In this document: one piece after another, positions 7,137 through 15,057 of the stretch
How the letters are laid out: the number at the start of each line of letters is the position of its first letter
Numbering within the stretch: position 1 is the stretch's first letter
Assembly (NCBI GenBank): GCA_964653595.1
Contig: CAZZHH010000069.1
Location: 1 to 16,781 of the forward strand
DNA length: 16,781 bases
Direction: 5' to 3'
Origin: JBAXTE01 sp964653595
Lineage (GTDB): Bacteria; Bacteroidota; Bacteroidia; Bacteroidales; WCHB1-69
Notes under the pieces: generated by a model
Seen by the model: the letters and a program-made list of their open reading frames with translations, nothing else
The model's database searches: none
Told to the model about the DNA's origin: nothing
Program-made: the position numbers and the translations under genes

Positions 7137-8582
7137 ATGGAGAACACGATGATGGCAACTTGTGGTGAGGTTTGGAAAAATTGTCTTACGATTATTAAGG
7201 ACAATATTAATTTTAGAAGCTATCAAACATGGTTTGAACCCATAATACCTATTAAATTAGAAAATAATGTACTGACAATTCAAGTTCCTAGTCAGTTTTT
7301 TTACGAATATATCGAAGAACACTACATTAGCTTACTAAAAAAGACCATCCGAAAAGAACTCGGATCCAATGGTCGACTCGAATATAGCATAGTGATGGAC
7401 AACTCTCACAACAAAGGACCGATTACCGTAAAGATGCCAACATCCAATAAAAACGCGATTAAAAATCCATCAGTAGCTATGCCAATAGATATAAACAAAA
7501 ATTCCTCAAAAGAGATCCCTAACCCATTTATTATTCCTGGGTTAAAAAAGATAAACATCCAATCTCAATTGGTCGACACATTGAATTTTGACAACTTTGT
7601 GGAAGGTGAATGTAATAGACTGGCTCGTTCTGCCGGATATGCGGTCTCCGAAAATCCAGGTGGAACTTCTTTTAATCCACTGTTTATTTATTCCAAAGTA
7701 GGATTGGGCAAAACCCACTTATCGCATGCAATAGGAGTGCAAATAAAAGAAAAATTTCCCGAAAAGATCGTCTTATATGTTCAAGCTGAACAGTTTTATC
7801 AACAATATATTGAGTCAATAAGAAACAATAATCACAACGATTTTATCCATTTCTATCAAATGATAGATGTTTTAATTATTGATGATATCCATGATTTTTC
7901 GGGCAAAGAAAAAACGCAAGATGCTTTCTTTCATATTTTTAACCATTTACATCAAAAAGGGAAACAATTGGTTATCACTTCCGACAAATCTCCTGTGGAA
8001 ATGGTAGGATTTGAACAAAGACTTCTTTCTCGTTTTAAATGGGGTTTGGCTGCCGATTTACAAGAACCTAATTTGGAAACACGAATTGCAATTCTGCAAA
8101 ATCGCTTATATAACGATGGGATCGATATGCCTCACGATGTTGTGGAATACATTGCTTACAGCGTATCTACCAATATTAGAGAGTTATATGGTGCTCTTAC
8201 TTCCATTCTTGCTCAATCTTCGTTGAATAAAAAAGCAATTACTACAGAGTTAGCCAAACAGATGATTGATAAGTATGTAAAAAGTACTGCCCGCGAAATA
8301 TCTATTGACTTTATTCAAAAAATCGTATGCGACTTTTTTGGAATCCCAATAGATATGATGAACTCTAAAACCCGAAAAAGAGAGATTGTTCAAGCTAGAC
8401 AATTGGCAATGTATTTTTCGAAAAAGCTTACCAATAATTCGTTGTCTATGATTGGAATGCATTGTGGTAAAAAAGACCATGCTACTGTTTTACACGCTTG
8501 TAGAGCTATCTCTAATCTTATTGAAACCGATAAATCGTTTAAAATTCAAGTAGAAGATTTAGAAAAAAAGATTAAAATCTAA
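7137..8582 (+). CDS. dnaA: Chromosomal replication initiator DnaA
   Basis: DnaA opens the replication origin as an ATP-bound AAA+ oligomer. This 481-residue protein has all four domains: domain I (about 9-80, with EVWKNCLTIIKDNI and WFEPI), a linker (about 85-145), the AAA+ core (about 148-380) and DNA-binding domain IV (about 385-478). Visible motifs are GLGKTHL (189-195), Walker B LIIDD (246-250), TSD sensor I (281-283), the arginine finger R299 (RLLSRF), sensor II R348 (NIREL) and the signature DHATVLHA (447-454). The Walker A motif reads SKVGLGKT instead of GGVGLGKT, so its first glycine is S186. The ATG at 7137 follows a purine-rich GGAAAAGGA at 7121-7129; ATGs at 7149 and 7152 are less well placed. 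No dnaN or recF is adjacent. Confidence 0.96.
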   Translation: MENTMMATCGEVWKNCLTIIKDNINFRSYQTWFEPIIPIKLENNVLTIQVPSQFFYEYIEEHYISLLKKTIRKELGSNGRLEYSIVMDNSHNKGPITVKMPTSNKNAIKNPSVAMPIDINKNSSKEIPNPFIIPGLKKINIQSQLVDTLNFDNFVEGECNRLARSAGYAVSENPGGTSFNPLFIYSKVGLGKTHLSHAIGVQIKEKFPEKIVLYVQAEQFYQQYIESIRNNNHNDFIHFYQMIDVLIIDDIHDFSGKEKTQDAFFHIFNHLHQKGKQLVITSDKSPVEMVGFEQRLLSRFKWGLAADLQEPNLETRIAILQNRLYNDGIDMPHDVVEYIAYSVSTNIRELYGALTSILAQSSLNKKAITTELAKQMIDKYVKSTAREISIDFIQKIVCDFFGIPIDMMNSKTRKREIVQARQLAMYFSKKLTNNSLSMIGMHCGKKDHATVLHACRAISNLIETDKSFKIQVEDLEKKIKI

Positions 8583-8605
8583 CTTCTTTCTTGTATTGGT
8601 AATGG

Positions 8606-8627
8606 AGTTAAATATTTAACTGTTTTT
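8606..8627 (+). terminator. Possible weak terminator after dnaA
   Basis: A perfect 16-bp palindrome, AGTTAAATATTTAACT (8606-8621), is followed by GTTTTTG. As RNA it gives a short A/U-rich stem of 6 bp with a 4-nt loop, which is weak. It lies 24 nt after the dnaA stop. It could equally be a protein-binding palindrome. Confidence 0.3.
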
Positions 8628-8700
8628 GATTGATATATACTTCTTTATAACTGCAATGAATTAGCTCTAATGATTTAAGGTCATTCACAATTAAAACAAA

Positions 8701-9135
8701 ATGAGTAGTTATATCAATTACATAATATTAAAAGAGAAAAATCTAATCGTTGAGTATTACGCTGGAGATATATATAAACAGGATTTTTTAGATTATTATC
8801 AAAGAAAAGCCAATGATGTTAACTACAACTCAAATTTTAATTTATTGATTGATTTTAGGGATTCTCAAATTCATCTCTCCAAAGAGGACGTGTACGAGTT
8901 GAGTCAATTTATTTCAAACAATCCTATACTAAATGGCTCAAGATATGCAGCTCACATCACTAATTCACCAAATCAGGTAGTATCAGGAATAAAATTCGAT
9001 ATTTATCGCAAAAATTTACCCGTTAAAATTAAAATTTTTAGCACGTTAGCTGCTGCTCTAAGTTGGGTAAAATTACCACCAACAGATCAACATGAATTAG
9101 AAGTACACTTAAATGCTCTCAAAGAAAACAGATAG
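8701..9135 (+). CDS. Small cytoplasmic protein, possible STAS/SpoIIAA-like fold
   Basis: This 144-residue protein has no signal peptide or membrane segment. The pattern is a beta strand pair at the N-terminus (YIILKEKNLIVEYYAG), a helix, a strand NFNLLIDFRDSQI (about residues 46-58), a helix over EDVYELSQFISNN, a strand SRYAAHIT, a helix and a final strand VKIKIFSTLAAALSWV. That alternating order, with the central LIDFRD strand and the closing IFSTLAAALSWV, resembles Bacteroidetes proteins often described as STAS-like. Function is unknown; a signalling or regulatory role is inferred from the fold guess only. It stands alone between dnaA and the large sensor kinase, transcribed in the same direction, with 255 nt before the kinase. 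No TAnnTTTG box precedes it. Confidence 0.7.
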   Translation: MSSYINYIILKEKNLIVEYYAGDIYKQDFLDYYQRKANDVNYNSNFNLLIDFRDSQIHLSKEDVYELSQFISNNPILNGSRYAAHITNSPNQVVSGIKFDIYRKNLPVKIKIFSTLAAALSWVKLPPTDQHELEVHLNALKENR

Positions 9136-9142
9136 CTTTTTG

Positions 9143-9285
9143 AGAAATATCCCTAAATGGGATCAAAAATATAAGATAAGTGGTTCCTTTTTCGCGTTTC
9201 AGTAATTTATTTATGCAATATTTATCGTCCTGCTGATTCTATCTTTTCTTTAAGCGAATAGAAAATAAATATCAGAAATATCCCT
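9143..9285 (+). repeat. Direct repeat of a 12-mer in the spacer before the kinase gene
   Basis: AGAAATATCCCT occurs at 9143-9154 and again at 9274-9285, 131 nt apart. The first copy overlaps an inverted repeat (ATCCC 9149-9153, GGGAT 9159-9163) just after the stop of the STAS-like gene. The second lies 31 nt upstream of the candidate -7 box of the kinase gene. Chance occurrence is possible in A/T-rich DNA, but the CCC core is unusual for this spacer. Confidence 0.4.
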
Positions 9286-9315
9286 CTTTTTTTAATTTCT
9301 AACCAAATATTTTGC

Positions 9316-9323
9316 TAACTTTG
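9316..9323 (+). promoter_or_regulatory. -7 promoter element of the sensor kinase gene
   Basis: TAACTTTG matches the TAnnTTTG consensus and lies 67 nt upstream of the kinase ATG. The -33 region (TTAATT, about 9290-9297) is not a clear TTTG. The spacer 9136-9390 otherwise holds the 12-mer direct repeat and long T runs; I see no gene or riboswitch fold in it. Confidence 0.45.
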
Positions 9324-9390
9324 ATGAACTTGCATTTTTGTTTTTTTTGTGACACATAATGCATGTTTTTTTTTAATATAATCTCGAAGG

Positions 9391-12300
9391 ATGACTTTTG
9401 CAATAAAAAATCGATTTTTAATAATCATCGGATTATTTCAAGTAGTTTTGTCTTTATTAATTTCACCATGTTTGTATTCTCAAGAAACTCTAACTTTGCA
9501 CTTGAATGGCAATCACTCATTTAGATATGCTGGGTATTATGCAGCATTAGAGAAAGGATTTTATAAAAATAAAGGAATTCATGTAGATATAAAACATAAT
9601 TCCGATCGATTAAATCCTGTTTATAAAGTTGTTTCTAAAGAGGCACAGTATGGAATTGGAACCTGTGATTTATTAATTAAACACGCTCAAGGCAATCCTG
9701 TTGTTCTCCTTGCATCTATGTTTCAACATTCCCCTAATCAGGTATTTGCTTCTTCAAATATATTAGCTCTAGAAGACTTAGAGGGAAAAAAAATTATGAT
9801 TGAACCTCAGTCGGAAGAGCTACTTTTTCTTCTAAAAAGTAAAGGGATACTGACTGAAAATACACACATTTATCCATTTAATTATTCTACTCAAAAAAAT
9901 GCATACGATACCATCGATGCCGTCTTGGGAAGTATCACAAGTATCCCATATTATTTATACAAAGCATCTTATTCATACACTACGTTTAATACAAAATTGT
10001 TAGGGGTTGATTTGTATGGAGATAACCTTTTTACCTCATCCGATGAATTGAAAAATCATCCAAAAAGAGTGAAAGCATTTAAAGAGGCATCCATTGAAGG
10101 ATGGAAGTATGCTGTTGAGAATAGTGATGAAATAGTGGAATTGATAGTCCGTAAATACACAAGTGTATATTCAGATGAGTTTTTGCAGTTTGAAGCTTCT
10201 CAAACGATTCCGTTGCTAAAAACTGAAATGGTAGAGATTGGGTACAACAACCCAATTAGATGGGAACAGATAGTGAAAGTTTTTTCTAGTTATGGATTGT
10301 TGCCTATCGATTATTCGATCAATGGTTTTGTATTCGACGAATATTCGAAACAAAAAAGTGTCATTTTTCATGTCGTTTTTGTATTTTCATTAATTTTTAT
10401 TGTATCAATCATTCTTATTATCTACATTTATAGATTAAATCGAAAGTTAAAACATAGCATCAAAACTAGTAAAGATGTTCAATCCATATTAGCCAAAAAC
10501 GAAAAAAACTATTCCATCTTGTTTAATTCAATTTCGGATGCAATTTTTATTCAAGATACCCATGGAATATTTCTAGAAGTAAATAATGGTGCTGAAAAGA
10601 TGTATGGATACACAAGATTTGAGTTGATAGGAAAAACTCCAGCTTTTTTATCTGCTCCTCATAAAAATAATCTGCAACAAGTTTCCACATTGTTAAAGAA
10701 AGTATTTGATACAGGCGAAACAGAAGTTTTAGAATTTTGGGGACAACGAAAGGATGGGGAAACTTTTTTTAATGAAATCGCGTGTAATAAAGGAGTTTTT
10801 TTAAATATAGAAGTTATTATCACCATAGCAAGAGATGTCACAGCTAGAAAAAAAGCAGAAGAAGAACTTCGCGTAAGTGAGGAGAAGTTTTCAAAAGTTT
10901 TTAAGAATAGCCCAGATATAATTATTTTAACCTCTATCGAAGATGGGAAGATTATAGAAGCCAACAATAGTATATTGACAATAGCAGGGTATTCGTTAGA
11001 CGAGATCATAGGTAAGACAACCACAGAGTTAAATTTTTGGGGTAGAGACATAGATCGGTATAAGTTTCTTTCAGAAATCCAAACAAAGGGAAAAGTGTCT
11101 AATTTAGAATGTGGATTTAGGAAAAAAAATGGAGAAATTATTACAGGATTAATCTCCGGTGAAATTGTACACCTCAAAGAGTCTACTTTTGTTTTGTGTG
11201 TTGTTCACGATATTACACAACGTAAAAAATTCGAAGCTGAAATAAAAGAGAGTGAAGAACGTTTTCGGACCATTATTGCAACTTCTCCAGATGCATTGAT
11301 TATTACCAGTCTGGATGGAGTAATTGAATACGTTTCTCCACAGGCTTTAACCATTTTTAAGTTTTTAATGGTTGAGGATATGATTGGTAAAAATATATAT
11401 GAGCTAATTCATTCGGATTATCATCAAAAATTGAAGAATGTTGTGGATATAATGTTGAAAGGAAATTTATCTCGCCCATCAGAATCTTTGATGATGAAAA
11501 CTAATGGGATAACATTCGTAGCTGAGTATAATACAAATGTGTTAAGAAACCAAAACCATATGCCCACTGGAATATTATATTTTATTAGAGATATTTCGGA
11601 AAGAAAACAAACAGAAATGTTAATAAAATTGAGTGAGGAAAAATATCGATTATTGGCCGAAAACAGTTCAGATGTGATTTGGGTATTAAACTTGAAAAAT
11701 GAAAAGTTTAGTTATATCAGCCCTGCAATTTATCAACTTAGAGGGTTTACTGCAAAAGAAGCAATAAATATGAATTTAAAAGAATCTGTTACGCCTGCTT
11801 CATACGATTTTATAATCGAACAGTTAAATAAATTAGTTCCATGTTTTGTTAAAGATCCTAGTAATCCATATTATACTATCGCTGAAATTCAACAACCACA
11901 CAAAAATGGAACAAAAATTTGGGTTGAGGTTTCTACTCGATTTCGAATGAACGAACAAGGAGAGGTTGAAATTATTGGAGTTAGTAGAAATATTGATCAG
12001 CGAAAAAAAGATAGCGAAACACTAAATGAGATCACAGAAGTCCTTAAACTAAGTGAAGAGAAGTATAGAGAGATGACAGAGCTTCTCCCTCAAATAATTT
12101 TTGAATTAGATTTAGACGGCAATATTACCTATTTGAATAAACAGGCTTACCGAATTACTGGATATTCTGAAGAGGAGTCGTTAATAGGTTACAATATGCT
12201 TAATTTTTTTGTCCCCGATGATAGGGAAAAGGTATATCAAAACAATCAACTTAGTATTTTAGGAGATAAAAATGCAGATGGTCATGAATACTCTTTCTTC

Positions 12301-13158
12301 AAAAAAGATGGATCTATAATTAATGTTATGATTTATTCAAATCCTATCATTAAAGATAACAAAAGGGTTGGTTTACGTGGAATTATTGTTGATATAACTG
12401 AAATTAAAAGGGTTCAGTTAGAACTAAAAAGGAATGAAGTTCGATTTAGAGAATTAAATGCTACAAAAGATAAGTTTTTCTCTATCATAGCACATGACCT
12501 AAAAAGTCCTTTTAATGGTATTATCGGTTTTAGTGAACTCCTTGTTCAAGAAATTAACGATAAAAGTTATAAAAATGTAATAGAATTTGCCAATATCATT
12601 TTATCTTCTTCAAATCGTGCGATGGAGTTACTTACAAATCTTATGGATTGGGCCAATTCACAAACAGGAAGAATGGAATTTAACCCAGAGTTTTTCGATT
12701 TAGTAACACAAATAAACGAAGTAGTAGATTTATTGAAAAATTCAGCAGAGCAAAAACAAATTACCTTCGTCCAAAATTTACCTCCAAATGTAGTCTGTTT
12801 TGCCGACAAAGCAATGATCTCTACAGTTCTGAGAAATTTGTTGTCGAATGCAATAAAATTCACATACCCTAAAGGTGCCATTACAATTACTCTTACAAAA
12901 TTTAACGATGAGATTCAGATTTCAATTGCTGATAAAGGCGTTGGTATTTCTGAAAAATATCTAGATCAACTGTTTAAAATCGACGGGGGAATTTCTACAG
13001 TTGGTACTCAAAACGAAAAAGGTACTGGCCTTGGACTAATTTTATGTAAAGAATTTATTGAGAAACATAACGGTAGAATTGGTGTTTCATCCAAAGTTGG
13101 AGTAGGGAGTACATTCTTTTTTACGATTCCTTTATCAAAAGATCAATTTGTATATTAA
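9391..13158 (+). CDS. Membrane sensor histidine kinase: NMT1/THI5-like binding domain, five PAS domains, HisKA-HATPase
   Basis: A 1255-residue hybrid sensor. Order: signal sequence (about 1-30), periplasmic NMT1/THI5/SsuA-like solute-binding domain (about 32-315, with YAGYYAALEKGFYKNKGI as its typical opening), one membrane helix (about 323-347), five PAS domains (about 373-490, 498-615, 624-745, 750-875 and 892-1010), then HisKA with phospho-acceptor H1035 (IIAHDLKSPFNG) and HATPase_c with N1153 (NLLSNAIKFT), D1181-K-G-V-G (G1 box) and GTGLGL (1211-1216). The catalytic residues are intact. There is no receiver or output domain, and no response regulator gene lies in the window, so its partner is elsewhere. 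The related binding proteins of ABC importers bind thiamine-precursor pyrimidines, sulfonates or similar compounds; the ligand here is unknown. The sequence GAAGG directly abuts the ATG; no other start leaves a signal sequence. Confidence 0.92.
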   Translation: MTFAIKNRFLIIIGLFQVVLSLLISPCLYSQETLTLHLNGNHSFRYAGYYAALEKGFYKNKGIHVDIKHNSDRLNPVYKVVSKEAQYGIGTCDLLIKHAQGNPVVLLASMFQHSPNQVFASSNILALEDLEGKKIMIEPQSEELLFLLKSKGILTENTHIYPFNYSTQKNAYDTIDAVLGSITSIPYYLYKASYSYTTFNTKLLGVDLYGDNLFTSSDELKNHPKRVKAFKEASIEGWKYAVENSDEIVELIVRKYTSVYSDEFLQFEASQTIPLLKTEMVEIGYNNPIRWEQIVKVFSSYGLLPIDYSINGFVFDEYSKQKSVIFHVVFVFSLIFIVSIILIIYIYRLNRKLKHSIKTSKDVQSILAKNEKNYSILFNSISDAIFIQDTHGIFLEVNNGAEKMYGYTRFELIGKTPAFLSAPHKNNLQQVSTLLKKVFDTGETEVLEFWGQRKDGETFFNEIACNKGVFLNIEVIITIARDVTARKKAEEELRVSEEKFSKVFKNSPDIIILTSIEDGKIIEANNSILTIAGYSLDEIIGKTTTELNFWGRDIDRYKFLSEIQTKGKVSNLECGFRKKNGEIITGLISGEIVHLKESTFVLCVVHDITQRKKFEAEIKESEERFRTIIATSPDALIITSLDGVIEYVSPQALTIFKFLMVEDMIGKNIYELIHSDYHQKLKNVVDIMLKGNLSRPSESLMMKTNGITFVAEYNTNVLRNQNHMPTGILYFIRDISERKQTEMLIKLSEEKYRLLAENSSDVIWVLNLKNEKFSYISPAIYQLRGFTAKEAINMNLKESVTPASYDFIIEQLNKLVPCFVKDPSNPYYTIAEIQQPHKNGTKIWVEVSTRFRMNEQGEVEIIGVSRNIDQRKKDSETLNEITEVLKLSEEKYREMTELLPQIIFELDLDGNITYLNKQAYRITGYSEEESLIGYNMLNFFVPDDREKVYQNNQLSILGDKNADGHEYSFFKKDGSIINVMIYSNPIIKDNKRVGLRGIIVDITEIKRVQLELKRNEVRFRELNATKDKFFSIIAHDLKSPFNGIIGFSELLVQEINDKSYKNVIEFANIILSSSNRAMELLTNLMDWANSQTGRMEFNPEFFDLVTQINEVVDLLKNSAEQKQITFVQNLPPNVVCFADKAMISTVLRNLLSNAIKFTYPKGAITITLTKFNDEIQISIADKGVGISEKYLDQLFKIDGGISTVGTQNEKGTGLGLILCKEFIEKHNGRIGVSSKVGVGSTFFFTIPLSKDQFVY

Positions 13159-13163
13159 TTAAT

Positions 13164-13190
13164 ACTGATTTCGATATAATCAGTTATTTT
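13164..13190 (+). terminator. Probable terminator between convergent kinase gene and hydF
   Basis: ACTGATT (13164-13170) pairs with AATCAGT (13178-13184) in a 7-bp stem with a 7-nt loop, followed by TATTTT. It lies 5 nt after the kinase stop in a 43-nt convergent spacer. On the minus strand the same stem could act weakly for hydF. A 16-bp palindrome, AAATAGAATTCTATTT (13192-13207), overlaps the hydF stop codon. Confidence 0.55.
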
Positions 13191-13201
13191 TAAATAGAAT
13201 T

Positions 13202-14419
13202 CTATTTATTTCTACTTTCTTTTACAAATGGGGCTATTGCTCTATCAAAAATTCCATTGCAAAATGCAATTGTCATTCCATAATTGCTTACAGGAATTCC
13301 TGCATCAATTGCGGGTTTTAGTCTATTTAAAACTTGTTTTTTTGTAATCATACATCCACCACATTGAATCACCATGCTGTATTGATTAATGTTGGGGAGT
13401 TTGTCTAGGCCAGAAACAAAGGTAAACTCTAGATCTCTTTTTGTGAATGACCTTAACCAATTTGGTATTTTATGTCTTCCAATATCATCGCAGGTGACAT
13501 GATGTGTGCACGATTCCAATATTAAAATTTTGTCACCATCCTGTAAAGAGCTAATTTTTGGAGTTCCCCTTAAATAGCTTTCAAAGTTTCCTTTTTGGCG
13601 AGCCAAAACTACACTAAATCCAGTTAATGGAATCTCTTTAGGAATAGCTTTATCTACCAATTTGAATGCTTGGCTGTCGGTAATAACCAACGCAGGTTTT
13701 GGTTGCATTTTTGAAAAGTAACGATCTATTTCGTCTTCTTTTATCAGTATCGCAACCCCATCATTGTCTAAAACATCCCGTATTACCTGTACCTGTGGCA
13801 ATATCATTCTCCCTTCGGGCGCTTCATTGTCAATGGGTGTGATTAATAAAACAGAGTCGCCAGGGTTAATTAAATCACCGACTAGTGTATGTTTAATATA
13901 CGCACTTTCGGGTATTTCTACCTTTAATGACTCAATAATTAAATCTAAGTTTTCTTGAGTAATGGCATCGAAGGGAATAATTTTCTTGTTTAAATTTTGG
14001 AAATAAGAAAGGGTAGAGTCGGTCATTTTGGTAACGTCTTGTTTGTTGTAAATAGCAAACCAGGGAGTACCATATTCGTTAAACTTATTAATTAACTCCT
14101 TTTCAGGATCCTCAATTTTATTGTGAGCAATAACTAAAATAGCTAGATCAACGATTTTTAAAGCCTCTTGAGTTTTTGCTATTCTTTTCAAGCCAAGTTC
14201 CCCAACGTCGTCGATGCCAGCAGTATCAATTAGAATAACAGGCCCAACTCCAAAAATTTCAATCGATTTTTTTACAACATCTGTGGTTGTCCCTGCAATA
14301 TCGGATACAATTGCGGTCTCTTGACCCGATAATGCATTTATGATGGAGCTTTTTCCATTGTTTCTTCTGCCAAAAATTCCTATATGAGGTTTATTGTCTC
14401 TTCCTTTTTTTGTGTTCAT
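13202..14419 (-). CDS. hydF: [FeFe]-hydrogenase H-cluster maturation GTPase HydF
   Basis: HydF is the scaffold that assembles the two-iron subcluster made with HydE and HydG and delivers it to [FeFe]-hydrogenase. The 405 residues cover an N-terminal GTPase domain (P-loop GRRNNGKS 17-24, TTT 44-46, DTAG 65-68, NKQD 125-128), a dimerisation region and a C-terminal cluster-binding domain. The three conserved cysteines are C304 (CTHHVTCDDIGRHKIP), C353 and C356 (QCGGC). The histidine often found before CGGC is Q352 here. Length and order are normal for the family. AGAGGAC just before the ATG is a fair ribosome binding site. The gene starts 11 nt after the stop of the barrel-like protein, so it is probably cotranscribed with it. 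HydE, HydG and the hydrogenase are not in the window. Confidence 0.96.
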   Translation of the reverse strand: MNTKKGRDNKPHIGIFGRRNNGKSSIINALSGQETAIVSDIAGTTTDVVKKSIEIFGVGPVILIDTAGIDDVGELGLKRIAKTQEALKIVDLAILVIAHNKIEDPEKELINKFNEYGTPWFAIYNKQDVTKMTDSTLSYFQNLNKKIIPFDAITQENLDLIIESLKVEIPESAYIKHTLVGDLINPGDSVLLITPIDNEAPEGRMILPQVQVIRDVLDNDGVAILIKEDEIDRYFSKMQPKPALVITDSQAFKLVDKAIPKEIPLTGFSVVLARQKGNFESYLRGTPKISSLQDGDKILILESCTHHVTCDDIGRHKIPNWLRSFTKRDLEFTFVSGLDKLPNINQYSMVIQCGGCMITKKQVLNRLKPAIDAGIPVSNYGMTIAFCNGIFDRAIAPFVKESRNK

Positions 14420-14430
14420 TGTCCTCTATT

Positions 14431-15027
14431 TTAAAACTGAAATTTTGCTCCAAACTTAATTTCAAATTGATGGAGCATCTTGCTTTTGATGTTGTTAAAC
14501 CCTGGAAAGAAAATATAATTGTAATCTAATTTGCCAAACAAATCTAGTTTCTTAGTGACATGGTAATCTATTCCAAACTCAAACCTAGATTGATGACCAA
14601 AAATACTTCCATTAATTCCATCAAAAAAATATTGATTTAAAAGTAAACCATAGCCTATAAAGGGGATGTAATTAGTGTCTTTTGTCAATTCATGGGTAAT
14701 AGCACACCCATAATTCATCTGTCTTGAAACTTCTCTATTCTTGTTATCAACAATATAGCTAAAACCTATGGGGATAGAGAGATATGTCTTGCGCTTTTTT
14801 TCTTTAAATCCACTTAACTGCCATCCATAATGAATCATTGCTCCAAATCCAGTCCCCGATAATGTATCTGGCTGAGATTTAATATTTATTTTAGGTCCAA
14901 TTTCTAAAGACATAAATTGGGTAACTCTATCAGATGTGTCTATTTGATTTTGCGAAAATATCAGATGGCTAGAAATTACAATAAGTAAAGTTAAGAGTAT
15001 AATTTGCCGGATATAATTCATGATCAT
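14431..15027 (-). CDS. Small outer-membrane beta-barrel-like protein, function unknown
   Basis: A 198-residue exported protein. A signal peptide (about 1-25, ending HLIFSQ) is followed by alternating hydrophobic and aromatic strands such as FMSLEIGPKINI, GFGAMIHYGWQL, TYLSIPIGFSYIV, YIPFIGYGLLL, SRFEFGIDYHV and FEIKFGAKFQF, and it ends in phenylalanine. This is the pattern of a small outer-membrane beta barrel. I do not recognise the specific family. Two in-frame ATGs, at 15027 and 15021, are possible; the -7 box at 15040-15047 favours a very short leader with either. It lies 30 nt downstream of another secreted protein gene and 11 nt upstream of hydF. A role in hydrogenase maturation is not implied by its sequence. 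Confidence 0.7.
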   Translation of the reverse strand: MIMNYIRQIILLTLLIVISSHLIFSQNQIDTSDRVTQFMSLEIGPKINIKSQPDTLSGTGFGAMIHYGWQLSGFKEKKRKTYLSIPIGFSYIVDNKNREVSRQMNYGCAITHELTKDTNYIPFIGYGLLLNQYFFDGINGSIFGHQSRFEFGIDYHVTKKLDLFGKLDYNYIFFPGFNNIKSKMLHQFEIKFGAKFQF

Positions 15028-15039
15028 TGCATTTTTTTA

Positions 15040-15047
15040 CAAAGATA
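15040..15047 (-). promoter_or_regulatory. -7 promoter element of the barrel-like gene (and hydF)
   Basis: On the minus strand this reads TATCTTTG, an exact TAnnTTTG match, 12 nt before ATG 15027. It would let the barrel-like gene and hydF be transcribed apart from the upstream secreted protein gene. No matching -33 element is visible. Confidence 0.45.
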
Positions 15048-15057
15048 AAAATAAATG

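Noticed and set aside
9136..9390. TPP riboswitch before the NMT1-type kinase
   Set aside because: No CTGAGA-type conserved core is visible and the sequence is mostly A/T with long T runs.
10659..11177. Long antisense open frame inside the kinase gene (172 codons)
   Set aside because: It is opposite strongly conserved PAS-coding sequence, has no recognisable motifs and no promoter or ribosome site. The same holds for the shorter antisense frames at 585-827, 2837-3046, 4771-4956, 5035-5280, 8250-8480, 12567-12881, and the plus frames at 8011, 13764 and 15843.
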